Origin: Agrobacterium tumefaciens
GTDB taxonomy: Bacteria > Pseudomonadota > Alphaproteobacteria > Rhizobiales > Rhizobiaceae
DNA: 64,000 nucleotides
Direction of reading: 5' to 3'
Assembly: GCF_013337285.1 (NCBI RefSeq)
Contig: NZ_SUPW01000002.1
Coordinates: forward strand, 248,001 to 312,000
A program made the position numbers and the translations under genes. Position 1 is the first letter of the stretch; every line of letters starts with the position of its first letter. The notes beneath the pieces are model-generated. The model was given only the letters and a program-made list of their open reading frames with translations, was not told the DNA's origin and ran no database searches. Positions 43,152-52,524 of this stretch are shown here, piece after piece.

Positions 43152-44462
43152 CTATGCCAGCACGCTCTTCATTGCCCTGCCAGCCACATAGGTTTCCACC
43201 ACCGTGCGGTCGTCGCCCATGGTCAGCATCAGGAACAATTCTTCCGTCAGGCTTTTCACCACTTCCATCTTCAGCGCCATGGCGGGCGTGGAGGAGGCAT
43301 TAAGCACGGTGATGTCGGCGTCCGTGCCGGCGTCCAGCGTGCCGATGCGGTCGACCATGGAAAGCGCTTCGGCATTGCCGCGCGTCATCAGGTACCAGCT
43401 TTCCAGCGGGTTGAGGCGCTCGCCCAGCAATTGCTGGATCTTGTAGGCCTCGTCCATGGTGCGCAGCATGGAATAGCTCGATCCGCCGCCGATATCGGTC
43501 GCAACCGCGATTCGTACCGGCTTTTCGCGCCGTTGCAGCTTCTTCATCGGGAACAGGCCGGAGCCGATGAAGAGGTTGGAGGTGGGGCAATGTACGGCGA
43601 CGGCGCCGGTTTCCGACAGCACATCCGCTTCGCGTTCGGAGAGGTGGATGGCGTGGCCGAGCAGGGTCTTGTTGCCCATCAGGCCGTAGCGCACATAGAT
43701 ATCGGTATAATCGGTCGCTTCCGGGTAAAGCTCGCAGGTGTATTTGATCTCGTCCAGATTTTCGGAAAGATGCGTCTGGATGAAGAGATCGGGAAATTCC
43801 TGCGCCAGCGCTTGCGCGGCTTCCATCTGTTTCGGCGTGGAAGTGATGGCGAAGCGCGGCGTGATGGCGACGTGGTTGCGGCCCTTGCCGTGCCAGTCGG
43901 CGATCACCTGCCGGGTCTCGTCATAGGAGGTTTCGGGCGTGTCCAGCAGGCCCTGCGGGGCATTGCGGTCCATCATCACCTTGCCGCCCACCATCAGCAT
44001 GTTGCGCTTCATGGCCTCAGTGAAAAAGGCGTCTGCGGAGGTCTTGTGCACGGAGCAATAGGCAGCGGCCGTGGTGGTGCCGTGGCGCAGAAGCTCGTCG
44101 TAAAAATGCGTGGCGATGCGCTGTGCATGGGCGGTTTCGACGAAACGGCATTCTTCGGGGAAAGTATAGGTGTTCAGCCATTCCAGCAGATTGGCGGCAT
44201 AGGAGCCGATGACCTGCATCTGCGGGAAATGCAGGTGCATGTCGATCAGGCCCGGCACGATGAGATGCGGCCTGTGGTCCTTTTCCTCGATGTCTTCGGG
44301 AGCTTTTTCGCGGATATTGGCATAGTCGCCGATGGCGGCGATCCTGCCGTTTTCGATCAGCAGGCCGCCATCCTCGATATAGAGATAGCTTTGTGTATCG
44401 TCGATGGAGAGCGGCGCGCGGCGGAAGCTCAGCAGGCGGCCACGCAGCAGAACCATGCTCAT
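43152..44462 (-). CDS. guaD: Guanine deaminase
   Basis: The 436-residue product is an amidohydrolase of the guanine deaminase type, with the HLHFPQ metal motif (GLIDMHLHFPQ), HLSENLDEI (the second His) and GGGSSYSM near the C-terminus. It turns guanine into xanthine for XdhAB. The start overlaps the puuD stop by four bases (ATGA), with GAAGGAAAG upstream. This couples guanine entry to urate oxidation. Confidence 0.93.
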   Translation of the reverse strand: MSMVLLRGRLLSFRRAPLSIDDTQSYLYIEDGGLLIENGRIAAIGDYANIREKAPEDIEEKDHRPHLIVPGLIDMHLHFPQMQVIGSYAANLLEWLNTYTFPEECRFVETAHAQRIATHFYDELLRHGTTTAAAYCSVHKTSADAFFTEAMKRNMLMVGGKVMMDRNAPQGLLDTPETSYDETRQVIADWHGKGRNHVAITPRFAITSTPKQMEAAQALAQEFPDLFIQTHLSENLDEIKYTCELYPEATDYTDIYVRYGLMGNKTLLGHAIHLSEREADVLSETGAVAVHCPTSNLFIGSGLFPMKKLQRREKPVRIAVATDIGGGSSYSMLRTMDEAYKIQQLLGERLNPLESWYLMTRGNAEALSMVDRIGTLDAGTDADITVLNASSTPAMALKMEVVKSLTEELFLMLTMGDDRTVVETYVAGRAMKSVLA

Positions 44463-45721
44463 TCGGTCTTTCCTTCGGCTTTCCCAGCCCCGGAGACCGC
44501 GCTTTCATACCATGCGGTCAGCACTTTGCGCTCATCCGGGGTGATGGCGGTGATGTTGCCGGGAGGCATGGCATGGCTGCGGCCGGCTTGCAAATAGATT
44601 TCGCGGGCATGGGCGGCGATCTGTTCGTCGGTTTCCAGCTTCACGGATTTAGGCGTGAAGGGCACGCCCTCCCACACCGGCTCGGCGGCGTGGCACATGG
44701 AACAGCGGCCCTGAACCACATCCCGCGCCTTGGTAAAATGAGCGTCGCTGACGAATTGCTGCTGCATCGGCGAAAGCGTCGCCGCCTTCTGCTCTTCCTC
44801 GCCGGTCAGAACTTTCGGCACGGTGGAAAGCCACATGATGACGATGAAGATGAGGGCGGTCGCAAGCCAGGTCCATGTCGGCTTGCCCTTGCGGGCATGG
44901 GTGGTGTTGAACCAGTGGCGGATGGTGACGCCCATCAGGAAGACCAGCGCTGCGATGATCCAGTTGAACTCAGTCGCGAAAGCCAGCGGATAATGGTTCG
45001 ACAGCATGAAGAAGATGACGGGCAGCGTCAGATAGTTGTTGTGCAGCGAGCGCTGTTTGGCGATGCGGCCATATTTCGGGTCCGGCGTGCGGCCGGCGAT
45101 CAGGTCGGCGACAACGATCTTCTGGTTCGGAATGATGATGAAGAACACGTTCGCCGACATGATGGTGGCGGTAAATGCACCCAGATGCAGGAAGGCGGCG
45201 CGGCCGGTAAACACCTGCGTATAACCCCATGCCATCGCGACCAGCGCGACATAGAGCACGATCATCAGGCCCCATGTGTTGTTGCCAAGCGGCGATTTGC
45301 AGAGGAAATCGTAAAACAGCCAGCCGATGGCGAGCGATGCAAGCGACAGACAGATGGCCTGAAACTGGGTGAGCGCCAGCACCGAATGGTCAATGAGGAA
45401 AAGATCCGCGCCGCCATAATAAACGATGCAGAGCATGGCGAAACCGGAAAGCCAGGTGACGTAGCTTTCCCATTTGAACCACGTCAGATGCTCGGGCATC
45501 TGGGCAGGGGCGACCAGATATTTCTGGATGTGGTAAAAACCGCCGCCATGCACCTGCCATTCCTCGCCATAGGCCCCCGGCGGCAGATGCGCCCGTTTGA
45601 CCAGCCCGAGATCGAGCGCGATGAAATAGAAGGAAGAGCCGATCCAGGCGATGGCGGTGATGACGTGGAGCCAGCGGACGGCAAAGGCCATCCATTCCCA
45701 CGCAATGGCATATTCGTACAT
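44459..45721 (-). CDS. puuD: Membrane-bound urate hydroxylase PuuD with cytochrome c domain
   Basis: The 420-residue product has about eight membrane helices in the N-terminal part and a C-terminal cytochrome c domain with one haem motif CSMCH (Cys340, Cys343, His344) and a likely Met ligand further on (GRSHAMPPGN). PuuD-type proteins oxidise urate to 5-hydroxyisourate and pass electrons to the respiratory chain, replacing soluble uricase. It heads a two-gene operon with guaD. Two inverted repeats lie upstream. Confidence 0.93.
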   Translation of the reverse strand: MYEYAIAWEWMAFAVRWLHVITAIAWIGSSFYFIALDLGLVKRAHLPPGAYGEEWQVHGGGFYHIQKYLVAPAQMPEHLTWFKWESYVTWLSGFAMLCIVYYGGADLFLIDHSVLALTQFQAICLSLASLAIGWLFYDFLCKSPLGNNTWGLMIVLYVALVAMAWGYTQVFTGRAAFLHLGAFTATIMSANVFFIIIPNQKIVVADLIAGRTPDPKYGRIAKQRSLHNNYLTLPVIFFMLSNHYPLAFATEFNWIIAALVFLMGVTIRHWFNTTHARKGKPTWTWLATALIFIVIMWLSTVPKVLTGEEEQKAATLSPMQQQFVSDAHFTKARDVVQGRCSMCHAAEPVWEGVPFTPKSVKLETDEQIAAHAREIYLQAGRSHAMPPGNITAITPDERKVLTAWYESAVSGAGKAEGKTE

Positions 45722-46176
45722 GCGGTTCCCCTGATCCTTGTGCAGCGCACCTTGCGAGAAATTTGACCGTTAGGAAAGGGAAAAGCAAACACCACGCGAT
45801 GATTGTTCACAATCTGGTTCGCTTGTGTGCACAACCCTTTCGGCATGTGGATTGCGCGATGGCAAGCCCGGTAAAGCTGCGCCAAACGCTGTCGCCCTGT
45901 CGTTTGTGCTTAGCTGGCTAATGCGACTCAGCTATTATCCTTCGTGCGGTCTGCCGATGTGCTAGACTATCGGGCTGCGGGGCCTGAAGGCTTCGATGAC
46001 ATGTTTTCGCTGGCGGTTCATTCCGAAAGCGGGCGCTGCGAACCCCGGGGCGGGGCAGATCGAGGGCGGATGTCGCAGTTCCCGGTGCTGTTGCGTCCGG
46101 GTGTGCATGAATGCTTGGATTTTAAATGAAGTGACGCAATGACCTTCCGGCACCGCCGTTGTTTTCAACGGAGACC
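45722..46176. other. Regulatory region upstream of puuD
   Basis: No gene is supported. The part next to puuD (45780-45840) holds two inverted repeats of the TTGT...ACAA type. The rest is GC-rich and featureless up to the start of a small secreted-protein gene at 46177. Confidence 0.4.
45801..45834. promoter_or_regulatory. Twin inverted repeats upstream of puuD
   Basis: GATTGT-TC-ACAATC (45801-45814) and TTGTG-TG-CACAA (45823-45834) are two palindromes whose centres lie 21 bases apart, two turns of the helix. They are 80-113 bases before the puuD start and could be bound by a dimeric regulator of purine use. Confidence 0.45.
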
Positions 46177-46521
46177 ATGCCGATGCGCCTTGTTCTGACG
46201 GTCCTGTTTCTGCTGCTCGCGTTCAACGCCACAGCACTTGCCCATGAATCCCACAAGGGGTTCAAATATGAGAGCTATTGCTGCAATGGCGATGCCGAAA
46301 CCGGCGACTGCCAGATGATCCCCACGCGAAGCGTTCGTGTCACGCCCGACGGTTATGAGGTTTCGCTCGCCCCCGGCGATCACCGCATGGTCACGCGGCG
46401 GCATATCTTCAACTGGTCGCAGAGCGAGGCAAGACGGTCCGAGGACGGCGAATATCATCTCTGTCTGTTTCCGGATGAGGATACGCCACGCTGTTTTTAT
46501 GCGCCGGATATGGGATTTTGA
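46177..46521 (+). CDS. Small secreted Cys-rich protein
   Basis: The ATG at 46177 has GGAGA upstream. The 114-residue precursor has a signal peptide (cleavage near residue 23, after ...NATALA) and a mature part with five cysteines, including the YCCNGDAETGDCQMIP segment seen in small exported proteins of other alpha-proteobacteria as I recall. The function is unknown. Its last 25 bases overlap the convergent LysR gene. Confidence 0.7.
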   Translation: MPMRLVLTVLFLLLAFNATALAHESHKGFKYESYCCNGDAETGDCQMIPTRSVRVTPDGYEVSLAPGDHRMVTRRHIFNWSQSEARRSEDGEYHLCLFPDEDTPRCFYAPDMGF

Positions 46522-47426
46522 TGTGGCGGCAGGGGTCGGCTTTCCTCGATCCGCTTCAGTATCCAGTCGCGAAACAGCTTTATCTTGCGAATGTTCCGGC
46601 GGTTTTCCGGATAGACCAGCCAGTAGTTCTTTCCCTCGTTGCTAAGATGCCCGAAGGGCTGGAAGAGCCGCCCGAGCGCGATCTCGTCGGCGTAAAGTTC
46701 AGGGGTGAGCATGGCCACACCCTGACCCGCGATCGCGGCCGCGGCTTCAAAAGCCTGAACGCTGAGACGGCTGCGCGGATAACGCTCCAGATTTGGGTTT
46801 TCGATGCCGACTTCTCGGAACCATTGGCTCCACCACACGTCACCGGGATCGATGATGCGCAGCCGCAGCAGGTCTTCCGGTTGCTTCAAGCCGCCGATGC
46901 TCTGCGCAAGATCGGGATGCAGCATCGGCGTGTATACGCCGGGAAGCAGCCGGTGATAGGTCAATCCCTTCACGTCATCTTTGCTCCAGCGAATGGCGAC
47001 ATCGCAGTCCGACTGGTTGAAATCGATCAGTGTTCCCGATGTTTCCAGTCTGACGGCGATGGAGGGATGCTCCAGTTGGAAAGCGCCCAGATGTCGCGAT
47101 AGCCAGCGCGATGCGAAGGTGGCGGTGGAATGGATGGTCAAGGTGGCGTCGGGCGTGTCGCGTACACTATCGACGGCCTCCGTCAGAATATCGAAGGCTT
47201 CCGCAACCTTCGGCGCCAGTTTCTGCCCCGCCTCCGTCAGCGACACCTGCCGCGCCGTGCGCAGGAAAAGCGGCTCGCCGATATTTTCCTCCAGCAGCTT
47301 CACCTGATAACTCACCGCCGTCTGCGTCATGCCCAGTTCCTCACCCGCTTTGGTGAAGCTCAGATGTCTGGCTGCGGCTTCGAAGACGCGCAGGGCATTC
47401 AGGGGGAACTGGCGAGACATTTTCAT
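46497..47426 (-). CDS. LysR-type regulator (GcvA-like)
   Basis: The product of about 309 residues has the GcvA-like N-terminus (PLNALRVFEAAARHLSFTKAGEELGMTQTAVS) and a LysR effector domain. ATG 47426 is chosen; ATGs at 47420 and 47447 are also in frame. It sits between puuD and xdhC and could control purine catabolism, but no target site is shown. Its 3' end overlaps the secreted-protein gene. Confidence 0.85.
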   Translation of the reverse strand: MKMSRQFPLNALRVFEAAARHLSFTKAGEELGMTQTAVSYQVKLLEENIGEPLFLRTARQVSLTEAGQKLAPKVAEAFDILTEAVDSVRDTPDATLTIHSTATFASRWLSRHLGAFQLEHPSIAVRLETSGTLIDFNQSDCDVAIRWSKDDVKGLTYHRLLPGVYTPMLHPDLAQSIGGLKQPEDLLRLRIIDPGDVWWSQWFREVGIENPNLERYPRSRLSVQAFEAAAAIAGQGVAMLTPELYADEIALGRLFQPFGHLSNEGKNYWLVYPENRRNIRKIKLFRDWILKRIEESRPLPPHQNPISGA

Positions 47427-47542
47427 GGATAAGTTCTCTTTATGCAAGCCGCCAAAGGTTTCATTGGTTTTTCTCCGGAAACCAGAGCATTTTTAGCTCA
47501 ATTCATCAACTGGACTTCTGACATTTCTGAATGGAGACGAAC

Positions 47543-47770
47543 ATGCGCACAGCACTCTTGCGCGCGTGGTCCCGCCTGCGCGCGGGTCTACGGACAGCGG
47601 AACGGTTTACCCTTGAAAGCTTTCAGCCGGACAATCTGGCCGATGAAAGCCTGCCCGATGGGCTCAGGCGTGATCTTGGTCTTGAGGATGGGCGTGTCGA
47701 TTTTCGTTGCGACGGGTTTCGGCAGCGGAAAATGCTTGCAGCAACTCGGTTGCCACAAGGGCCGCTATGA
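47543..47770 (+). CDS. Possible small protein (DUF1127-like), overlapping xdhC
   Basis: An ATG at 47543 has GGAGA at a perfect distance. The 75-residue product starts with an amphipathic Arg-rich helix and contains LPDGLRRDLGLEDGR, which recalls the C-terminal motif of DUF1127 proteins. Its last 107 bases overlap the 3' end of xdhC on the other strand, so the C-terminal part may be spurious. It is divergent from the LysR gene. Confidence 0.4.
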   Translation: MRTALLRAWSRLRAGLRTAERFTLESFQPDNLADESLPDGLRRDLGLEDGRVDFRCDGFRQRKMLAATRLPQGPL

Positions 47771-48518
47771 CGGCAGGGCGCTTGTCCCGGACGCTCGTGC
47801 CGCCGATGGGCAGGATGAGTTTTGCAAGGCGGGAAGGGGGCTCTCCTTCCCGCTCCAGCCAATGGGCGAAAGTGGCGCGTTTGGTTTTCGAACCGATCAT
47901 GCCGACATAGGCGAGATCGTCGCGGGCAAGCGCTTCCTTCGCAATCAGGAAATCGAGCGCGTGATCGTGGGTGACGATGATGGCCGCGCCGTTTGCCGGG
48001 ATTTTCGCAACGAACGCTTCCGGCATGGGGGTCAATATGGATGCGATGCCGGCCGGAAGATCGCGCAGCTCGGCTTCCCGCGTTTCCACCATGGTCAGGG
48101 TCAAAGGCAACAGCGACAGCGCCTCAGCCAGCGCCTTGCCGACATGGCCTGCCCCGAAAATGAAGACGGCGGGCTGCTGCTCGGCCTCGCCCTTCAGCCT
48201 TGCCTCCAGCGCGGCGGCGATTTCCGCCGTTATGCGCCGGAAGCGGATGAGGGTGCGACCGCCGCAGCATTGGCCTATTTCCGGGCCTAGCGGAATGTCC
48301 ATGCGGTCTTCGGCGGCACCCGTTCGCAGCATGGCGCGGGCGTGGTCTATCGCCATATATTCGAACTGCCCGCCGCCGATGGTTTCCCAGAGGGCTTCCT
48401 GTGAGACCAGCATGAAGGTGCCGGCTTCGCGCGGGGATGAGCCTTTTACGGATTCGATTTCGACGAGGATTGTGGGGGTGGCGTGGGTGAGGAAAGCGGA
48501 GAGGGAGGTGTCAGGCAT
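47664..48518 (-). CDS. xdhC: Xanthine dehydrogenase accessory protein XdhC
   Basis: The product of 284 residues starts at ATG 48518. It has the XdhC N-terminal domain (VEIESVKGSSPREAGTFMLV) and the Rossmann-like C-terminal domain with VFIFGAGHVGKALA and YVGMIGSKTKR. XdhC binds and inserts the sulfurated molybdenum cofactor into XdhB. It follows xdhB in the same direction, but a RIME-like repeat separates them. Confidence 0.92.
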   Translation of the reverse strand: MPDTSLSAFLTHATPTILVEIESVKGSSPREAGTFMLVSQEALWETIGGGQFEYMAIDHARAMLRTGAAEDRMDIPLGPEIGQCCGGRTLIRFRRITAEIAAALEARLKGEAEQQPAVFIFGAGHVGKALAEALSLLPLTLTMVETREAELRDLPAGIASILTPMPEAFVAKIPANGAAIIVTHDHALDFLIAKEALARDDLAYVGMIGSKTKRATFAHWLEREGEPPSRLAKLILPIGGTSVRDKRPAVIAALVATELLQAFSAAETRRNENRHAHPQDQDHA

Positions 48519-48525
48519 TGGGGCT

Positions 48526-48693
48526 GGCCCCCTCATCCGGCGCTTCGCGCCACCTTCTCCCCGGCGGGGAGAAGAAACCCGGAGGCATGGTTTCGCTCAC
48601 TTCACTTGCTTTGAGGAAATGTGCAGCGGCGCGGCAAATTTCTTCTCCCCGCCGGGGAGAAGGTGGCGCGAAGCGACGGATGAGGGGGCGAGG
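48526..48693. repeat. RIME-like composite palindromic repeat between xdhB and xdhC
   Basis: The left half reads CCCCCTCATCCGGCGCTTCGCG...TTCTCCCCGGCGGGGAGAAG and the right half is its inverse. The centre is longer than in the other copies. It sits inside the xdh operon, so its transcript would fold between two genes. Confidence 0.8.
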
Positions 48694-48711
48694 CTCCATG
48701 GATACTCCCCC

Positions 48712-51051
48712 TCAAACCTTCTTCAGCCGTTCCACCGCCATCAGCACCCGTTCGGGCGTTGCCGGCGCATCGAGGCGCGGGCAGACCTTGTAGTCGGCGA
48801 CGGAAGCGACGGCCATGGAGAGGGCTTCCAGAACCGAGATCGCCAGCATGAAGGGCGGCTCGCCCACGGCCTTGGAGCGGCCGATGGTGGGCTCGGCATT
48901 TTCCGACCATTCCGCCAGTTGAACGTTGAAGATTTTCGGCCGGTCGGAGGCGAGCGGGATCTTGTAGGTGGAGGGCGCATGGGTGCGCAGCCGCCCCTTG
49001 CCGTCCCACCACAATTCCTCCGTCGTCAGCCAGCCCATGCCCTGCACGAAGGCGCCCTCGATCTGGCCGATATCGATCGCCGGGTTGAGCGACTTGCCGA
49101 CATCGTGGAGGATATCGGTGCGTTCCATCATGTATTCGCCGGACAGCGTATCGATCGACACTTCCGAGCAGGCCGCGCCATAGGCGAAATAATAAAACGG
49201 CGTGCCGCGACCGGCGGCGCGGTCCCAGTGGATTTTCGGCGTCTTGTAAAAACCGGCGGCGGAAAGCTGCACACGGGCGAAATAGGCTCGTTTGATGAAA
49301 TCGTTGAAGGCGATTTCCTCAAGGCCGATGCGCACCCGGTTCGGCAGGAAGACGACTTCTTCTTCCGGCACATTCCAGTTTTCAGCGGCGAATTTGATGA
49401 GCCTTTCGCGGATTTGACGGGCCGCGTCATAGGCGGCCATGCCGTTGAGATCGGTGCCGGAGGAGGCGGCGGTGGCTGACGTGTTCGGCACCTTACCCGT
49501 GGTCGTGGCCGTGATCTTCACCCTGTTGATATCCACCTGGAAGGCATCGGCCACCACCTGCGCCACCTTGGTGTAGAGGCCCTGGCCCATTTCGGTGCCG
49601 CCATGGTTCAGGTGGATGGAGCCGTCATTATAGATATGCACCAGCGCGCCCGCCTGATTGAAGGCGGTCATGGTGAAGGAAATGCCGAATTTTACCGGGG
49701 TGAGCGCGATGCCCTTGCGGATGATCGGGCTTGTCCTGTTGAACTCGATGATGGCATCGCGTCGGGTGCGATAGTCGCTGGAGGTCTCCAACTCCTCGAC
49801 GACACGGGCAATGATGTTGTCCTCGACTTCCTGATGATAGGGCGTCGTGGTGCGGCCCGAGCCGGTCTCGCCGTAGAAATTCAGCTTGCGGATATCGAGC
49901 GGATCCTTGCCGACCGCATAGGCGATTTCCTCGATGAAACGTTCCGCCCCCAGCATGCCCTGCGGGCCGCCGAAACCGCGAAAGGCGGTGTTTGAGACGG
50001 TGTGGGTTTTCAGCGGCCGCGAGGTGAGGTGCACATGCGGATAGAAATAGCTGGAATCCGCATGGAACAGCGCGCGGTCCGTGACCGGGCCGGAGAGATC
50101 GGAGGAAAAGCCGCAGCGGGCGGCATAGGTGGCGTCCACGGCGTGGATGCGGCCTTCGTCATCGAAGCCAAGCTCGTAATCGACGCGGAAATCATGGCGC
50201 TTGCCGGTAGCGCTCATGTCCTCGTCGCGGTCCGGGCGGATTTTCACGGCCCGGTTCAGTTTCTTGGCGGCGATGGCGCAGAGGGCTGCGAACTGGTTGC
50301 CCTGCGTTTCCTTGCCGCCGAAACCGCCGCCCATGCGGCGCACCTGCACGGTGACGGCGTTGGACGGCACCTGCAGGATGTGGCTGACGATATGCTGGAT
50401 TTCGCTCGGATGCTGGGTGGAACTCCACAGCGTCACCTCGTCATCCTCGCCCGGCACGGCCATGGCGATGTGGCTTTCGAGGTAAAAGTGCTCCTGCCCG
50501 CCGATCCGCATCGTGCCGGTCAGCCGGCGGGGCGCGACATCCATTTCCAGCTTGGCATCACCACGCTTCAGTGTCATCGGATCGATGACGAGCGCGCCGC
50601 CATTCTCAATTGCCGTATCGATATCGGTGAAATGCGGCAGGTCCTTATAGGTGATCTTTGCCTTGCGGGCCGCCTTTCTGGCGATATCGCGGGTTTCGGC
50701 AAAGACCGCGAAGATCGGCTGGCCGTGAAATTCGACCTTTGTCTCGGCCAGCAACGGCTCGTCGTGACGGCCGCCTGACGAGACATCGTTTTCGCCGGGC
50801 ACATCCTTGCCGGTCATGACCCACAACACACCCGGTGTGGCCTCCACTTCGGAAAGGTCCATCGAGACGATCTCGGCATGCGCCCGGTCGGAAAGGCCGA
50901 GCGCGCCGTGGATGAGCCCAGCGGGTTCGGGAATATCATCGATATATTCGGCGCTGCCGGTCACATGCTTATGGGCGGAGTCGTGCCGGAGCGACGTGTG
51001 GATGGGGCCGTCAATTTCGGTCTTGGTCTTGTCGAAGCTTGTGGTGTCCAT
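48712..51051 (-). CDS. xdhB: Xanthine dehydrogenase molybdopterin-binding subunit
   Basis: The 779-residue product has the XdhB N-terminal domain (HVTGSAEYIDDIPEPAG) and the Mo-cofactor loops GGGFGGKE, the AFRGFGGPQG motif and the C-terminal GEPPFMLA with its catalytic Glu. It hydroxylates hypoxanthine and xanthine to urate together with XdhA. The start lies three bases after the xdhA stop, with GGAGG upstream. Confidence 0.95.
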   Translation of the reverse strand: MDTTSFDKTKTEIDGPIHTSLRHDSAHKHVTGSAEYIDDIPEPAGLIHGALGLSDRAHAEIVSMDLSEVEATPGVLWVMTGKDVPGENDVSSGGRHDEPLLAETKVEFHGQPIFAVFAETRDIARKAARKAKITYKDLPHFTDIDTAIENGGALVIDPMTLKRGDAKLEMDVAPRRLTGTMRIGGQEHFYLESHIAMAVPGEDDEVTLWSSTQHPSEIQHIVSHILQVPSNAVTVQVRRMGGGFGGKETQGNQFAALCAIAAKKLNRAVKIRPDRDEDMSATGKRHDFRVDYELGFDDEGRIHAVDATYAARCGFSSDLSGPVTDRALFHADSSYFYPHVHLTSRPLKTHTVSNTAFRGFGGPQGMLGAERFIEEIAYAVGKDPLDIRKLNFYGETGSGRTTTPYHQEVEDNIIARVVEELETSSDYRTRRDAIIEFNRTSPIIRKGIALTPVKFGISFTMTAFNQAGALVHIYNDGSIHLNHGGTEMGQGLYTKVAQVVADAFQVDINRVKITATTTGKVPNTSATAASSGTDLNGMAAYDAARQIRERLIKFAAENWNVPEEEVVFLPNRVRIGLEEIAFNDFIKRAYFARVQLSAAGFYKTPKIHWDRAAGRGTPFYYFAYGAACSEVSIDTLSGEYMMERTDILHDVGKSLNPAIDIGQIEGAFVQGMGWLTTEELWWDGKGRLRTHAPSTYKIPLASDRPKIFNVQLAEWSENAEPTIGRSKAVGEPPFMLAISVLEALSMAVASVADYKVCPRLDAPATPERVLMAVERLKKV

Positions 51052-51054
51052 GGG

Positions 51055-52524
51055 TCAAGCCTCCTCCAGCGTGAAGCGCGCAAGTTCCTGCTTTTCGCCC
51101 GAAGTCTCAAGGAAGAACCGCGTCAGCAGGTTCTTGGCCGTCAATTGGCGATATTCGGCGGTCGCGCGCCAGTCGGTTAGCGGTGTGAAATCCTCGTCCA
51201 GCACATCACGCGCCGCGTCGATCGTATCCTGCGACCACGCCTTGCCGAGAAGGGCTGCCTCCAGATGCGCGGCCCGTTTCGGCGTGCCGGCCATGCCGCC
51301 AAAGGCGATGCGGATGTCTTCGATGGTGCCTTCAGCGTCGAGTGTCAGATTGAAAGCGGCGCACAGCGCGGAAATATCCTCGTCGCGGCGCTTGGAAATC
51401 TTGTAGACGGCGTAATGGCTTTCCGGTCTTTGGGACGGTATGAAGAGTTTTTCGACGAATTCGCCGCTCAGCCGGTCCTGCTTGCCATAGTCGATGAAAT
51501 AGCTCTCCAACGGCAGGGTGCGGCCGCCGGAAGACGAGCGCAGGGTGAGCGTCGCGCCAAACGCGATCAGCGCCGGTGGTGTATCGCCGATGGGCGAGCC
51601 GTTGGCGATGTTGCCGCCGATGGTTCCCATATTGCGCACCTGTTCGCCGCCGAGGCGGTTAAACAGCCGGGCAAGCGGTGGGAAATGGTCTGCAATGGTC
51701 TTGAAGGCCTGGCTGTAGGTGACGCCGGCACCGAGCGTGACGCCGTCCTCATCCACGGTAATCGTCTGCAAATCCCCGAGATTGTTGATGAAGATGACCG
51801 GGTTCAGCGCTCGCATCTGCTTCGTCACCCACAGGCCGACATCGGTGCAGCCGGCGACGATGGTGGCCTTCGGTTCAGCGGCGTAAATCTCGGTCAAATC
51901 GGAAAGCGTCGCCGGAATGATGGTGCGATCCTCGCCTCTGATGACGGTGATCGTCTCGTTTTCGCGGATTGCCCAGAGCCGTGCCATGATGTCGGTCCGG
52001 TCGCGTTGCAGCGGGTCGAACAACGCGCTTGGGCGCGCAGCGGCGATTTTTTCGGCGGCCTTCACGATCGGCTCATAACCCGTGCATCGACAGAGATTGC
52101 CTTGCAGCGCCTTTTCGATATCGGCGCGGCCGGGTTTTTCGCTGGTCAGCCAGAGGCCATAGAGCGACATGATGAAGCCAGGCGTACAGAAACCGCATTG
52201 CGACCCGTGGAAATCCACCATCGCCTGCTGCACGGGATGAAGCGTGCCGTCGCGGGCGGCCAGATGCTCCACCGTGACGATATGGGTGCCGTGCAGCGAG
52301 CCTAAAAAACGGATGCAGGCATTGACGCTTTCATACCGCAGCGAACCATCCAGCAGCCGCCCGACCAGCACCGTGCAGGCGCCGCAGTCGCCTTCCGCGC
52401 AGCCTTCCTTGGTCCCGGTCAACCGCTTGCTGATGCGGAGGTAATCGAGAAGCGTGTCGGTCGGTCCGAAATCCCTAAGCGAGATGGTTTCGCTGTTGAG
52501 GATGAAGCTGATCGCGTCTTTCAT
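51055..52524 (-). CDS. xdhA: Xanthine dehydrogenase small subunit (2Fe-2S/FAD)
   Basis: The 489-residue product has two 2Fe-2S clusters at the N-terminus (CAEGDCGACTV, then CGFCTPG and CRCTGYEP) and a C-terminal FAD domain (VAGCTDVGLW, GNIANGSPIGD). It accepts electrons from the molybdenum centre in XdhB and passes them to NAD. It is the first gene of the xdhABC block; 136 bases of intergenic DNA lie between its start and bdhA. Confidence 0.95.
   Translation of the reverse strand: MKDAISFILNSETISLRDFGPTDTLLDYLRISKRLTGTKEGCAEGDCGACTVLVGRLLDGSLRYESVNACIRFLGSLHGTHIVTVEHLAARDGTLHPVQQAMVDFHGSQCGFCTPGFIMSLYGLWLTSEKPGRADIEKALQGNLCRCTGYEPIVKAAEKIAAARPSALFDPLQRDRTDIMARLWAIRENETITVIRGEDRTIIPATLSDLTEIYAAEPKATIVAGCTDVGLWVTKQMRALNPVIFINNLGDLQTITVDEDGVTLGAGVTYSQAFKTIADHFPPLARLFNRLGGEQVRNMGTIGGNIANGSPIGDTPPALIAFGATLTLRSSSGGRTLPLESYFIDYGKQDRLSGEFVEKLFIPSQRPESHYAVYKISKRRDEDISALCAAFNLTLDAEGTIEDIRIAFGGMAGTPKRAAHLEAALLGKAWSQDTIDAARDVLDEDFTPLTDWRATAEYRQLTAKNLLTRFFLETSGEKQELARFTLEEA

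Noticed and set aside
43116..44597. A 493-codon plus-strand open frame
   Set aside because: It mirrors guaD, which has all amidohydrolase motifs. No ribosome site or domain supports the plus strand.
44393..45766. A 457-codon plus-strand frame
   Set aside because: It is antisense to puuD, which shows membrane helices and a haem motif in the correct order.
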